A stretch of 64,000 nucleotides of DNA from Neptuniibacter sp. 1_MG-2023. Lineage in GTDB: Bacteria; Pseudomonadota; Gammaproteobacteria; Pseudomonadales; Balneatricaceae. The notes under the pieces are model-generated. The model was given only the letters and a program-made list of their open reading frames with translations. It was not told the DNA's origin and did not search any database. This document shows, in pieces, positions 9,300 through 19,243 of the stretch; position 1 is the stretch's first letter; the number at the start of each line of letters is the position of its first letter. Position numbers and translations under genes: made by a program. The stretch is from positions 1 to 64,000 of the forward strand of contig NZ_JAUOQR010000010.1 of NCBI RefSeq assembly GCF_030547185.1, given 5' to 3'.

Positions 9300-9791
9300 T
9301 CAGGTCTTTTTATCATTAATACGCGATAGCTTTGGAGATAACTCTCGCATTGCCTTTCGGTAAACCTCTCGCTTAAAAGACACAACTTGGCCAAGCGGAT
9401 ACCAGTAGCTCACCCATTTCCAACCATCAAACTCTGGCGAATCAGTGTGATCGATAGCAACAGCACTATCTGTACTTAACATCCTCAACAAAAACCATTT
9501 TTGCTTCTGGCCGACACACACTGGATGTGAATTGCGCCGGATCATTCGTTTGGGCAACCTATATCTGAGCCAACCGCGCGTCACCGCGACAATTTCGACA
9601 TCTGATACTTTAAGTCCTATCTCTTCCCGCAACTCTCTATACATTGCATCTTCAGGTGTTTCATCTTCGTTGATACCACCCTGCGGGAATTGCCAAGCAT
9701 CTTGGCCTATTCGTCTTGCCCAAAGGACCTGACCCAGCGAGTTTGCCAGAATGATACCGACATTCGGCCTGAACCCATCTGAATCAATCAC
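9300..9791 (-). CDS. rppH: RNA pyrophosphohydrolase
   Basis: RppH removes pyrophosphate from 5'-triphosphate mRNA and so triggers RNase E decay. The 163-residue protein starts [14 protein letters not shown] and has the WQFPQGGI segment and a Nudix box, [20 protein letters not shown], near residues 38-57. The start is GTG at 9791 with AGGGA upstream. Only 13 bases separate it from ptsP. Confidence 0.95.
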   Translation of the reverse strand: MIDSDGFRPNVGIILANSLGQVLWARRIGQDAWQFPQGGINEDETPEDAMYRELREEIGLKVSDVEIVAVTRGWLRYRLPKRMIRRNSHPVCVGQKQKWFLLRMLSTDSAVAIDHTDSPEFDGWKWVSYWYPLGQVVSFKREVYRKAMRELSPKLSRINDKKT

Positions 9792-10035
9792 TGTACAATC
9801 CCTAAATTCTTTTCAGCTATTGTTCCACACTTCTTTCATACTCAGCAAATCCTCAGACAAAATATTACCCCTGAATACGACTATTAAGCACAAGAACAGC
9901 CTGTTTTAGGCGAAAAAATTATAAAAAGCAGATAACCCTCACAAGCTTATACAATGGCAATTGCATTCATTTGCGTTCCTCCCTATGCTCTCGAACTGAC
10001 ATCGTGTTCATCTAATACAGATAGGAGATACCCCA

Positions 10036-10689
10036 TTGAGCTTAGCTATTTTTGATTTAGACAACACCTTATTGGGTGGTGATAGTGATCACGCTTGGGG
10101 AGAGTTTTTATGTGAAAAAGGAATCGTCGACAGTGATGAATACCGCCGCGCTAATGACTATTTCTATGACCAGTATAAAAATGGCGGTTTAGATATTTAT
10201 GAGTTCCTAGATTTTGCACTCCGTCCTCTAGCAACACTCAATAAAGAAAAGCTAAATACACTACATCAGCAATTTATGGCAGAAAAAATAGAGCCCATTA
10301 TCTTACCAAAAGCCCTAGAACTACTGAAAAACCACAGGGAACGCGGTGATTATCTATTAATTATTACAGCAACTAATCATTTTGTTACTGGCCCCATTGC
10401 GAACAGATTAGGCGTTGATGCCATTATCGCGACAGATCCTGAGATGATTGATGGCAATTACACGGGCAAAGTAACAGGCATCCCATGCTTCCAAGAGGGA
10501 AAAGTCACTCGACTTAATGACTGGCTATCAGCAAATCCCTATACGTTAGAAGATAGCTATTTTTATAGCGATTCCCATAACGATCTACCTTTACTCCAAC
10601 TAGTCACTAATCCGATTGCTGTTAATCCAGATGAAACTCTAGAAGCCCACGCCAACGAACACCTCTGGCCGGTATTAGATCTACGTTAG
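10036..10689 (+). CDS. HAD-IB family phosphatase (SerB-like)
   Basis: A 217-residue hydrolase with HAD motif I IFDLDNTLLGGDSDHAW at the N-terminus, motif II in LLIITATNHFV, and motif III/IV in FYSDSHNDLPLLQLV. This is the HAD-IB subfamily (phosphoserine phosphatase-like, often annotated as histidinol-phosphatase or CicA-like); the substrate is unknown. The start is TTG at 10036, supported by AGGAGA seven bases upstream and because motif I begins at once. It is divergent from rppH. Confidence 0.85.
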   Translation: MSLAIFDLDNTLLGGDSDHAWGEFLCEKGIVDSDEYRRANDYFYDQYKNGGLDIYEFLDFALRPLATLNKEKLNTLHQQFMAEKIEPIILPKALELLKNHRERGDYLLIITATNHFVTGPIANRLGVDAIIATDPEMIDGNYTGKVTGIPCFQEGKVTRLNDWLSANPYTLEDSYFYSDSHNDLPLLQLVTNPIAVNPDETLEAHANEHLWPVLDLR

Positions 10690-10699
10690 ATCTATTTAA

Positions 10700-10729
10700 A
10701 GCATACTCTGCTTCTTAGCGGAGTATGCT
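10700..10729. terminator. Hairpin between convergent HAD gene and CBS gene
   Basis: An inverted repeat AGCATACTCTG / CGGAGTATGCT (11 pairs including one G-U) with an eight-base loop, in the 55-base gap between two convergent stops. No T-tract follows on either strand. Confidence 0.6.
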
Positions 10730-10744
10730 AAGCCTAGATAAACA

Positions 10745-11152
10745 TCACGCTACCGCATTACACTGCTTCAGAGCCTCGTTTAACGTCTTCATCAGCATAC
10801 TTCGCGTTATTACACCTAGCAATTTACCTTGTTCCACAACCGCATAAACCTTAGGTTTATCTAGAGCCATCTGCTGGGCAAGATCAACAATACTCATAGT
10901 CGGCGACACCACTAGCGGATTTTTCTGCATTAACGTCTCAACCGTCACATGACTATCGCAGTGGTAGCTATCCCTTAACAGATGGGGCAGACAGTCAAAT
11001 TCAGACAAAAAACCCACGACTATTGAATCAACATCCACCACCGGCAACCCCAGATAGCCCGATTCAAGTATCGTCTCTACAGCATAAACCAACGACATAT
11101 CAGTTCTAAGTGGGCGACTAACGGGATACATAGCGTCTTTTACTTGCAACAT
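10745..11152 (-). CDS. Two-CBS-domain protein
   Basis: A 135-residue protein made almost entirely of two CBS motifs: MYPVSRPLRTDMSLVYAVE...GLPVVDVDSIVVGFLSE, and LMQKNPLVVSPTMSIVDLA...YAVVEQGKLLGVITRSML. Stand-alone CBS pairs bind adenine nucleotides and modulate partner proteins (family knowledge); the partner here is unknown. The ATG at 11152 has AAGGTGAT upstream. It lies between the HAD gene (convergent) and the aldo-keto reductase. Confidence 0.85.
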   Translation of the reverse strand: MLQVKDAMYPVSRPLRTDMSLVYAVETILESGYLGLPVVDVDSIVVGFLSEFDCLPHLLRDSYHCDSHVTVETLMQKNPLVVSPTMSIVDLAQQMALDKPKVYAVVEQGKLLGVITRSMLMKTLNEALKQCNAVA

Positions 11153-11261
11153 AAGATCACCTTATTTGTCTTATCACTAAACAAAGTCTGGCAAAAAACT
11201 TACAAATGGCAATAAAAAATAGATTAGAGCAACAGGACGTTGCTCTAAGATAACCTAACAA

Positions 11262-12299
11262 CTACGGACAAGGGTTAGGGAAACGAACATTAATTTCCTC
11301 AATGGCAGCAAGTAATTCACTGCTTAGATCAACGTCGATAGAATCAATATTATTTTTTAGCTGCGCTATATTGCTCGCCCCTATAATATTGCTCGATACA
11401 AAATCGCGACTGTTTACCCAAGCTAGAGCCATAGTGGCAGGATCAAGATCATATTGGCGCGCTAAATCAACGTAGGCCTGCGTTGCTAACTGCCCTTGCT
11501 CATTCAAATAACGGGCAAACACAGGATAACGGGTCAACCTTGCCTCTTCAGGACGGGCGTTTCCAAGATATTTACCACTCAACACACCAAAACCTAATGG
11601 CGAATATGGTAATAGGGACACCTCCTCTCGATGTAGCACCTCAGTCAGACCTACTTCAACACTGCGATTAAGTAGATTAAAAGGGTTCTGTACCGACACA
11701 CACTTAGGCAGGCCATGCTGTTCAGCTAACTGCAAAAACTTCATAGTTCCCCACGCAGTTTCATTAGATAAACCAACATGACGAATCAAACCCTCTTTCA
11801 CCAATTCGCTCATCACATCCAATGTTTCGAGCAACGGCGTACCATCTTTTTCTGGCTGATGCTTATAATTCAACTGACCAAAAAAATTAGCGGCTCGATC
11901 AGGCCAGTGAATCTGGTAAAGATCGATATAATCCGTTTGTAAACGTTTAAGGCTATTCGTGACTGCTTCGCGGATATTACGGCTATCTAGCGCCATATCA
12001 GGACGGAGATAACTCACCATATCACCCGGGCCGGTCACTTTAGTAGCAACAACCATTTGTTCACGGTTTTGACGAGCTTTCAGCCAGTTCCCGATAATCT
12101 CCTCATTACGTCCCTGATATTGAGGTGAGGTTGGAATGGGATACATTTCCGCGCCATCAAGAAAGTTAACACCTTTATCAAAGGCATAATCCATCTGCTC
12201 AAACGCTTCAGCTTCGCTTTGATCACTGCCAAATGTCATAGTACCTAGACAGATAGCACTCACCTTGAGATCCGTATTTCCTAATCGGTTATAACGCAA
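11262..12299 (-). CDS. tas: Tas-like aldo/keto reductase
   Basis: A 345-residue NADPH-dependent aldo-keto reductase. The N-terminus MRYNRLGNTDLKVSAICLGT, the catalytic Asp/Tyr pair in FLDGAEMYP (about residues 46-54), the active-site histidine in DLYQIHWPDR, and the long EMYPIPTSPQYQG insertion match E. coli Tas (346 residues). The physiological substrate is not known. The start is TTG at 12299, with AGGGG eight bases upstream. It follows rlmI by 18 bases and is probably co-transcribed with it. Confidence 0.85.
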   Translation of the reverse strand: MRYNRLGNTDLKVSAICLGTMTFGSDQSEAEAFEQMDYAFDKGVNFLDGAEMYPIPTSPQYQGRNEEIIGNWLKARQNREQMVVATKVTGPGDMVSYLRPDMALDSRNIREAVTNSLKRLQTDYIDLYQIHWPDRAANFFGQLNYKHQPEKDGTPLLETLDVMSELVKEGLIRHVGLSNETAWGTMKFLQLAEQHGLPKCVSVQNPFNLLNRSVEVGLTEVLHREEVSLLPYSPLGFGVLSGKYLGNARPEEARLTRYPVFARYLNEQGQLATQAYVDLARQYDLDPATMALAWVNSRDFVSSNIIGASNIAQLKNNIDSIDVDLSSELLAAIEEINVRFPNPCP

Positions 12300-12317
12300 A
12301 GCCTATACCCCTTTGAT

Positions 12318-13514
12318 TTATGAAGATGGTAAAACCCGAACAAAGAAAGATTTCAGGTAATCAGTTTCAGGAATTGCAGGATGCACAGGATGATCAGCGC
12401 CTTGATGGCCCTGATCAAAAATCTGTGCATTACGATCCAGTTCACGACTGTTACTACGAATAATCTCAACTAAGCGCTGACGTTCAAGGTGCATAGAGCA
12501 AGATGCAGACACTAAGATTCCATCTTTTTTCAGCAAACGCATCGCAAAATTATTCATTCGCGCATAAGCACGCTCACCATTACGTATATCCTTTTTCTTC
12601 TGGATAAACGCAGGAGGATCAAGAACAACCATATCAAATTTTTCTTTATCGGCGATCAGCGACTTACAAATATCAAATGCATCACCATGGAAACCTTCAA
12701 AACGATCCGCTGCATTATTTATACGTGCATTTTCTGCCGCAACTTCCAACGCAAAATGAGAAGCATCAACACAAATCGCTTGGGACGCACCCGCTGCAAG
12801 CGCTTGCGCTCCCCAGCCGCCAACGTAACTGAACAGGTCAAGCACACGTTTGCCCTCAACATGACGCTGCATCTGCGCACGGTTGTTACGATGATCATAA
12901 AACCAGCCTGTTTTTTGCCCTTTCTGTAGTGGCGCTAAAAGAGAGACCGAGTTCTCCATCAGAGGGCACAACTCAGGAATATCCCCTTGTACAACCTCCG
13001 TGTAGGTTTCAAGACCTTCCATATCGCGCATTTTGCCATCATTTCGCAGCAAAATAGCTTTAGGCGTAAACACCTTATTGAGCGACTCGATGATCTCATC
13101 CAATACCGCTTCCATCCCCGCTGTGGATATCTGCACAACAAAAATGTCATAGAAACGATCAATAACTAAACCCGGTAAGCCATCACTGTCGCCAAAAACC
13201 AGACGATAACAGTCATCGCTAAAACAACTTTCACGCAAGGAAAGCGCAACTTTTAAACGATGGATGATCAAAGATCGGTCCAGCTTATATTTCAAATCAC
13301 GGCTAACAATACGGCCACAAATCAACGTATTTGGATTCACATAAGCCACACCTAAGGGCTTACCTTTATCCGTTTCAACAATCACCTGTTCGCCTGGAGC
13401 AAAGCTTTTTAAAGGTGTAGCACGATTATCTACCTCGTTACTGTAGATCCAAAGATGACCACCCCGAAGACGACGCTCAGCGCCACTATTAAGTTTTAGT
13501 GTTTGCAGTGACAT
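12318..13514 (-). CDS. rlmI: 23S rRNA m5C1962 methyltransferase
   Basis: The 398-residue protein has an N-terminal PUA-type domain (RRLRGGHLWIYSNEVD), a Rossmann methyltransferase core with VLDLFSYVGGWG as the SAM site, and the catalytic motifs MVVLDPPAF and SASCSMH. RlmI methylates C1962 of 23S rRNA. I chose ATG at 13514 because GGA lies five bases upstream and the length matches E. coli RlmI (396); an in-frame start 12 codons upstream gives an atypical extension. Confidence 0.92.
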   Translation of the reverse strand: MSLQTLKLNSGAERRLRGGHLWIYSNEVDNRATPLKSFAPGEQVIVETDKGKPLGVAYVNPNTLICGRIVSRDLKYKLDRSLIIHRLKVALSLRESCFSDDCYRLVFGDSDGLPGLVIDRFYDIFVVQISTAGMEAVLDEIIESLNKVFTPKAILLRNDGKMRDMEGLETYTEVVQGDIPELCPLMENSVSLLAPLQKGQKTGWFYDHRNNRAQMQRHVEGKRVLDLFSYVGGWGAQALAAGASQAICVDASHFALEVAAENARINNAADRFEGFHGDAFDICKSLIADKEKFDMVVLDPPAFIQKKKDIRNGERAYARMNNFAMRLLKKDGILVSASCSMHLERQRLVEIIRSNSRELDRNAQIFDQGHQGADHPVHPAIPETDYLKSFFVRVLPSS

Positions 13515-13548
13515 GTTTTTCCAGCATTTATGGACAGTTTTTATAAAC

Positions 13549-13580
13549 AATTATCCCGGCATAGAGCCGGGACAATAATT
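13549..13580 (-). terminator. Hairpin downstream of gcvH
   Basis: A CCCGGC/GCCGGG stem with a five-base loop, extended by AT-rich arms, lies between the gcvH stop and the rlmI start. On the minus strand it is followed by TGTTTAT, a weak T-tract. It may be a partial terminator separating gcvTH from rlmI. Confidence 0.55.
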
Positions 13581-13627
13581 TAACTTGTACAGAACCTAAG
13601 GTTCCGTAGGCTTATAGGGCTATACGC

Positions 13628-14020
13628 TTAGGCTTCTGATTCACAAAGACCTGTATAACCTTCCGCATCTAATAGATCATTTAATTCTTCAGTATCGCTT
13701 AGCTTGATCTTAAAGAACCAGCCATCACCATAAGGATCGGAATTAACAAGCTCTGGCGAGTCTTCTAACTCTTCATTGATAGCAACAATTTCACCGCTTA
13801 ATGGTGCATATACATCAGAAGCAGCTTTAACGGACTCAACAACACCCGCTTCGTCACCACCCGCAAGCTCAGCGCCTACCTCAGGTAGTTCAACAAAAAC
13901 CACATCACCCAGCAAATCCTGAGCGTGGTCAGTTACACCAATAGTAACGATACCGTCACCTTCGACGCGGATCCATTCATGACTAGCAACGTATTTCAGT
14001 TCAGATGGGATGTTACTCAT
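13628..14020 (-). CDS. gcvH: Glycine cleavage system H protein
   Basis: GcvH carries the lipoyl arm that shuttles the aminomethyl group between P, T and L proteins. The 130-residue protein has the [20 protein letters not shown] region and the lipoylation site in [17 protein letters not shown], with lysine in the canonical position. It follows gcvT by 42 bases in the same transcript. The usual third gene, gcvP, is absent: rlmI follows. Confidence 0.96.
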   Translation of the reverse strand: MSNIPSELKYVASHEWIRVEGDGIVTIGVTDHAQDLLGDVVFVELPEVGAELAGGDEAGVVESVKAASDVYAPLSGEIVAINEELEDSPELVNSDPYGDGWFFKIKLSDTEELNDLLDAEGYTGLCESEA

Positions 14021-14062
14021 GTTTATTTCCTACCCTTGAGGTCTTAGTTCTTATCTAATTTC

Positions 14063-15169
14063 TTAATCGAAAACTTTCTTGCCGTTTCGAACAAATGATG
14101 GTCTTAACACACGAACAGGTACTCGTTTTCCACGAATTTCCACATCCGCCTGCTCTCCTGTTGCGGCTGGCACTCGCGCCATAGCAACAGAAAAACCTAA
14201 GGTTGGAGAGAAAGAACCACTTGTGATCTCACCTTCCCCTACACCATCAACAATAACTTTTTGATGGGCTCTCAATACACCTCTAGACTCCATAACTAAG
14301 CCAACAAGTTTATCAGTTACGCCGCTCGCTTTTTGTGCTTCGAGGGCTTCTCGACCGATAAATTTGCGATCTTCAGGTTCCCACGCGATCGTCCAACCCA
14401 TATTAGCCGCTAATGGAGAGATCGTCTCATCCATATCTGAGCCATATAGATTCATGCCTGCTTCTAGACGCAGCGTATCACGTGCGCCTAAACCACAAGG
14501 CTTTACACCATTATCCGACAACGCCTGCCAAAATTTGGCTGCTTCATCTTCTGGCAACATGATTTCCAATCCATCTTCACCAGTGTAGCCTGTTCTCGCA
14601 ATAAACCAGCCTTCAGATTCGAGTCCCTGAAATACACTCAATTGGTCAATCAATTTAGCGCGCGATTCCCCTACGGTCTGTTTACTAAGCTCTATCGCTT
14701 TAGGGCCTTGAATGGCAATCATAGCAAGATCTGGTTGCTCAGTTAACGCAACATCATCGAATCCCGCTGTATGATCAGCCATCCAACGCAGATCTTTCTC
14801 TCGAGTTGCACAGTTAACAACAATGCGGAACCATTCACCTGAAACACCTGGCTCAGTCATAAGGTAAACAATAAGGTCATCAATAACACCACCATTATCA
14901 TTTAACATACCGCTATATAGCGCTTTGCCTTTTTCCTGTAGCTTCACAACATCGTTAGCAAGTAGGTAACGCAAATATTCTTTAGCATCAGTTCCGGTAA
15001 CGTCTACAACCGTCATATGGGAAACGTCAAACATACCTGATGCAGTTCTCACCTGATGATGCTCATCAACCTGAGAACCATAATGGATGGGCATATCCCA
15101 ACCACCAAAATCAACAAGTTTAGCACCCATTTCCTGATGCTTTTCGTATAGTGCTGTTTTACTACCCAT
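14063..15169 (-). CDS. gcvT: Glycine cleavage system aminomethyltransferase
   Basis: GcvT releases ammonia from the aminomethyl-lipoyl H protein and forms methylene-tetrahydrofolate. The 368-residue protein begins with the folate-domain segment [19 protein letters not shown], and contains VSHMTVVDV and [18 protein letters not shown]. The length is normal. The 240 bases upstream do not show the glycine riboswitch core that often precedes gcvT. It is transcribed away from the ubi block, and heads gcvT-gcvH. Confidence 0.96.
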   Translation of the reverse strand: MGSKTALYEKHQEMGAKLVDFGGWDMPIHYGSQVDEHHQVRTASGMFDVSHMTVVDVTGTDAKEYLRYLLANDVVKLQEKGKALYSGMLNDNGGVIDDLIVYLMTEPGVSGEWFRIVVNCATREKDLRWMADHTAGFDDVALTEQPDLAMIAIQGPKAIELSKQTVGESRAKLIDQLSVFQGLESEGWFIARTGYTGEDGLEIMLPEDEAAKFWQALSDNGVKPCGLGARDTLRLEAGMNLYGSDMDETISPLAANMGWTIAWEPEDRKFIGREALEAQKASGVTDKLVGLVMESRGVLRAHQKVIVDGVGEGEITSGSFSPTLGFSVAMARVPAATGEQADVEIRGKRVPVRVLRPSFVRNGKKVFD

Positions 15170-15409
15170 TCTATTAACTCTTATTAAGGGCTTGGCACAT
15201 CAATCAAATCGCTCTATAGCCTGGCGATGACCAATACCGCTCTTTAATGTTCATTGCATTTTCAAGCATAGATAAATATCAAAAGAGCTTAAAAAGCAAA
15301 AAAGGGATGACAATTTATAGGGATTTTCACTTTAGTTCAATCTTTGGGCTAAAAACATCTCTGCAACTATAGTAGAGACCTCCTCACAACCATCTCACAG
15401 TCTATACAT

Positions 15410-16672
15410 TTACTCTTTAATTGGCCGTTTTGCCAGTGTAGGTAGATTCCCAGATAATCCCATAGCATCCTGAACAATATGGTTTTTTATAGGAGCTAAC
15501 TGATCTAGAAGATTCATCCCCATATTTCGTGCCAATCGCAATAAAGGCTGCTCGTTATCAAACAAACGCTTAAAGCCCTCCATTGCAGCGGACATTTGAA
15601 GATTTTCTGTACGTCTCGCACGCTGAAAACGCTTTAAAACGTTTTCACTGCCAATACTCTCGCCTCGATTTTTCGCCTCAAGCAACGTATCCACCAGCTG
15701 AGCAGCATCCATTAAACCTAAATTCACTCCCTGCCCAGCTAACGGATGTATAGTATGTGCAGCGTCACCAATAGCCGCAAAATTTTGTTCCACATAGCGC
15801 TTAGCATGGCGCTGCTTTAACGGAAAAGAAAAACGTTTATCCACAGATAGAATCTGACCTAAACGCTGCTCAAAGGCCCGCTCAAGCTCAACACAAAAAT
15901 CTTTATCATCTAATGCCATCAGTGTTTTTGCATGAAGAGGCGATGTTGACCAAACAATAGAGCAGTAATGTTCACGATCATCACTACTTAAAGGCAAGAA
16001 GGCCAAAGGCCCATCCTCAGTAAAACGTTGCCAAGCCGTTTCGCCATGCTGCCTTTCTGTTTTGACTGTAGTCACAATTGCATCATGGCCATAATCCCAT
16101 TCCCACATAGGAATCCCAGCCATTTGACGTGTTTTGGATAGCGCTCCATCAGCAGCAACCACTAGCGAAGCCTTAATAACGCGCCCATCATCCAAACTAA
16201 TACTTCGACAACCATCTTCACTATTGGAAAGTTCAACAACACTTACACCCAGTTCAAGCTCAATATTATTAGCTTGCTTTATAACCTTATGGAGCGCAGC
16301 AAGTGTTACACGGTTCTCGACTATGTGTCCGAGTACAGGCTCATGTAGGTCTTGAGCGGAAAAATGTATATGCCCAGTGCCTTCTCCATCCCATACATCC
16401 ATAAATTCATAGGGGCTGATGCGACAATCTTGCATATATTGCCAGGCACCTACAGAGGTCAAAATCTGCTGAGATGCGCAAGTCAAGGCACTCACTCTTG
16501 GGTCGAAACCTTGTGTCTGCGCATGCAGTACTGCATCGATATCTAACAAGCTATCTATGCGTTGCTCAAGGATAAGAATATTCAGATCATTCGATGCAAG
16601 TCCCGCCGCTAAGGTCAAACCGACCATGCCCGCTCCAACAATCACTACATCCACTTGAATCTGTTCTGACAT
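15410..16672 (-). CDS. ubiI: UbiI/VisC-type FAD monooxygenase of ubiquinone synthesis
   Basis: A flavoprotein hydroxylase of the UbiH/COQ6 family. The FAD-binding motif VDVVIVGAGMVGLTLAAGLA is at the N-terminus, FDPRVSALT near residue 58, the DG motif in VVAADGALSKTR near 170, and the second FAD motif AAIGDAAHTIHPLAGQGVN near 300. Its place as the last gene after pepP-ubiH, and the N-terminal pattern, favour UbiI (C5 hydroxylation) over UbiF, but paralogues are hard to separate by eye. ATG at 16672 has AGGA eight bases upstream; an ATG two codons earlier overlaps that site. Confidence 0.85.
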   Translation of the reverse strand: MSEQIQVDVVIVGAGMVGLTLAAGLASNDLNILILEQRIDSLLDIDAVLHAQTQGFDPRVSALTCASQQILTSVGAWQYMQDCRISPYEFMDVWDGEGTGHIHFSAQDLHEPVLGHIVENRVTLAALHKVIKQANNIELELGVSVVELSNSEDGCRSISLDDGRVIKASLVVAADGALSKTRQMAGIPMWEWDYGHDAIVTTVKTERQHGETAWQRFTEDGPLAFLPLSSDDREHYCSIVWSTSPLHAKTLMALDDKDFCVELERAFEQRLGQILSVDKRFSFPLKQRHAKRYVEQNFAAIGDAAHTIHPLAGQGVNLGLMDAAQLVDTLLEAKNRGESIGSENVLKRFQRARRTENLQMSAAMEGFKRLFDNEQPLLRLARNMGMNLLDQLAPIKNHIVQDAMGLSGNLPTLAKRPIKE

Positions 16673-16682
16673 CGACATATTC

Positions 16683-17930
16683 CTATTTCAGCTTTGGAGC
16701 CGGTATATCAAGCCCCATCGCACTGCGGGCAAATAAGGTTTTTGCTGCGGGGCATATATCTAACAGCTGGAGCGCTACACTCCTACCGGTCGCTAACAAC
16801 GGGTTATGATTAGAGAACAGCTTCATCGTTTGGTCACTAAAAACTACCGTACGTGTCTGATCTAATCGTTGTTGCTCATAAAACGTTTGCAAAAGCGCTA
16901 AATCACCCAAGTTCTGTTTGTCTTTTCGAGCTTGAATTAATTTATCCGCCAAAGCAGCAACACCCCGTAATGCGAGATTATAACCTTGCCCTGCTATAGG
17001 ATGCAGTGCATGGGCAGCATTACCTAATACTACGAGGCCTCGCCTTACCTGTTCATCCGCTAAGGTCAACTTCAAAGGATAGGAAGATCGCTGACCGACT
17101 TTAATAAAATTACCAGCTCGGTAACCAAATCGCTCATGTAACCGCTCAATGAAGCTCTGGTCATCTAACCCAAGCAACTCTTCAATCATATCATCCGGTA
17201 CAGTCCACACTAATGCGCTGCGGTTATCCCCATCATCATTATTCAAGGGCAACAATGCCATCGGCCCACTATCAGTGAAACGCTCATAAGCAACACCTCC
17301 GTGGGGCTGATCGGCGCTAATATTGGTGACGATCGCATGCTGATCATAAGCCTTTTGAGTATAACTAACCCCCATAGACTCGCGTAACGAAGAACGTCCA
17401 CCATCGGCCATTACAACCAATTCACAACTCAGCTCTATACTCTGCTCTTGATAAAGTACAGTGACCCCCATTATTTCTGCGCCACTGCGAACATTAGTCA
17501 CTTCAGCGGGGCAAATGAAATCAATGTTAGGCTGATCCGCTTGCTGTAAATGCTCAAGCAGCACATGGCCTAGCCACTGGTTTTCAACAACATAACCTAA
17601 TGCAGGCACACCCTCTTGCTGGGCATTCAACCGAGTAATACCAAAATGGCCTTTATCTGAAACATGGATATCACTTATCGGCGACACATGCTTTTTTAAG
17701 CGATCCCAGACACCCATTGCCTCATAAATTGAACGGCTGCCATAAGCCAAAGCTGTAGACCTTGCATCATAACTAGGCTGATAAGTGAGAGAACCTTTTG
17801 CAGGCAAAGGTGTACTCTCAACAACAGCTATATTGAGATCCAGTTCCTCTGAAACAGACAGTAGAGAGCAAGCTAAGCTAGCACCCACCATCCCGCCGCC
17901 GATTATCACTATGTCGTAATGCTGCTTCAT
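16683..17930 (-). CDS. ubiH: 2-octaprenyl-6-methoxyphenol hydroxylase
   Basis: A 415-residue FAD monooxygenase of aerobic ubiquinone synthesis. It has YDIVIIGGGMVGASLACSL at residues 5-23, YDARSTALAYGS (family motif), VVMADGGRSSLRES, and LVVLGNAAHALHPIAGQGYN. It overlaps pepP by four bases (ATGA) and is followed by the ubiI paralogue, the same order as in E. coli (pepP-ubiH-ubiI). Confidence 0.9.
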   Translation of the reverse strand: MKQHYDIVIIGGGMVGASLACSLLSVSEELDLNIAVVESTPLPAKGSLTYQPSYDARSTALAYGSRSIYEAMGVWDRLKKHVSPISDIHVSDKGHFGITRLNAQQEGVPALGYVVENQWLGHVLLEHLQQADQPNIDFICPAEVTNVRSGAEIMGVTVLYQEQSIELSCELVVMADGGRSSLRESMGVSYTQKAYDQHAIVTNISADQPHGGVAYERFTDSGPMALLPLNNDDGDNRSALVWTVPDDMIEELLGLDDQSFIERLHERFGYRAGNFIKVGQRSSYPLKLTLADEQVRRGLVVLGNAAHALHPIAGQGYNLALRGVAALADKLIQARKDKQNLGDLALLQTFYEQQRLDQTRTVVFSDQTMKLFSNHNPLLATGRSVALQLLDICPAAKTLFARSAMGLDIPAPKLK

Positions 17931-19243
17931 GCAGAGGCCATCATCGCTTCAATTTCATCAATTTCTTTAGGTACTGACGCCGTTAAAATTTCGCAACCTT
18001 GTTCGGTAATCAGCACATCATCCTCAATACGTATCCCAATACCGCGCCAACGGGGTTCAACCTTCTCATTATCAGCCGCTACATAGATACCCGGCTCAAC
18101 GGTCATCACCATACCCGGCTGCAGAGGTCGCCACCGGTCATCGACTTTGTAATCCCCCACATCATGGACATCCATACCTAACCAATGCCCTACACGATGC
18201 ATGTAAAAATCTCGGTAGCCGCCCCCGTCTATCTCGTCTTCTAAAGAGCCTTTTAATAGCCCTAGATCAATCAATCCCTGCGTTAAAACCTGAACCGATT
18301 TCTCATGTACTTCATCCCAAAGAGTGCCCGGCTTCGCAAGATCTATACACGCTTTTTGTGTATCTAAAACCAACTGATAAAGCGCCTTTTGCTCTGCGCT
18401 AAAACAGCCATTTACAGGAAAAGTACGCGTAATATCACCGGCATAACAATCTAGTTCGCAGCCTGCATCAATAAGAACAAGGTCGCCATCATTAAGAACT
18501 TGATCATTCTCTATGTAATGCAACACACACGCGTTAATACCGCCACCCACAATAGTTGAGTAAGCAGGCTGACGACAGCCTTGCATAGCGAAGCTATGTA
18601 AAATTTCAGCCTCTAGCTGATACTCCATCATCCCAGGCTTACAGATCTGCATCGCCTTAATATGCCCTTGAGCCGAGATCTCTCCCGCTTCACGCATTAC
18701 AGCTTGCTCTGCATCAGTTTTTATCAACCGCATTTCATTTAACAGCTGGTCAATCATCACTAATTCAGAAGGCGCTACAGCGCCTTTACGTACATTTTGA
18801 CGAATAAGGTTTAACCAGTGCCTAACCTGCTGATCTAAATCCTCATCTCGACCAATGGAGTAATAGATACGTGAGATGCCATCAAGAAGCGCAGGCAACA
18901 GCGTGTCGATCTCGTCAACGGTATGTGCTTCAGCAATATTATAATCCGCCACAACCCCTTCAGGGCCAGCACGATAACCATTCCAAATTTCCATCAACTT
19001 GTCGCGCCCACGACAAAACATGACCGATTCACCGGCGGTACGCCCTGGAATTAACAGCAAAACTGCATCAGGCTCATTAAAACCGGTTAGGTAATAAAAA
19101 TGACTATCCTGCCGAAAAGGATATTCAACATCACTATTTCGCTGCTTCATCTGCGCTGCAGGAATAATGGCGATGCTACCTGGTAGCATCTTATCCATCA
19201 GCTGCTCTCGTCGCTGAGCAAACTGTTCCAAACTAATTTTCAT
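17927..19243 (-). CDS. pepP: Xaa-Pro aminopeptidase P
   Basis: A 438-residue metallopeptidase that removes N-terminal residues preceding proline. The N-terminal domain contains YPFRQDSHFYYLTGFNEPDA. The pita-bread catalytic domain shows metal ligands in LIDAGCELDCYAGDITRTFP, HRVGHWLGMDVHDVG, MVMTVEPGIYV and GIRIEDDVLI. The length is near that of E. coli PepP (441). It lies between ygfB and ubiH, a conserved order. Confidence 0.95.
   Translation of the reverse strand: MKISLEQFAQRREQLMDKMLPGSIAIIPAAQMKQRNSDVEYPFRQDSHFYYLTGFNEPDAVLLLIPGRTAGESVMFCRGRDKLMEIWNGYRAGPEGVVADYNIAEAHTVDEIDTLLPALLDGISRIYYSIGRDEDLDQQVRHWLNLIRQNVRKGAVAPSELVMIDQLLNEMRLIKTDAEQAVMREAGEISAQGHIKAMQICKPGMMEYQLEAEILHSFAMQGCRQPAYSTIVGGGINACVLHYIENDQVLNDGDLVLIDAGCELDCYAGDITRTFPVNGCFSAEQKALYQLVLDTQKACIDLAKPGTLWDEVHEKSVQVLTQGLIDLGLLKGSLEDEIDGGGYRDFYMHRVGHWLGMDVHDVGDYKVDDRWRPLQPGMVMTVEPGIYVAADNEKVEPRWRGIGIRIEDDVLITEQGCEILTASVPKEIDEIEAMMASA

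Noticed and set aside
9792..10035. Short ORF from ATG 9954 overlapping the HAD gene
   Set aside because: About 33 codons, out of frame with the HAD gene, without a ribosome binding site; the TTG start with AGGAGA explains the region better.
15170..15409. Glycine riboswitch or 21-codon leader ORF (15204-15269, minus) before gcvT
   Set aside because: The conserved riboswitch core could not be found, and the short ORF has no ribosome binding site.
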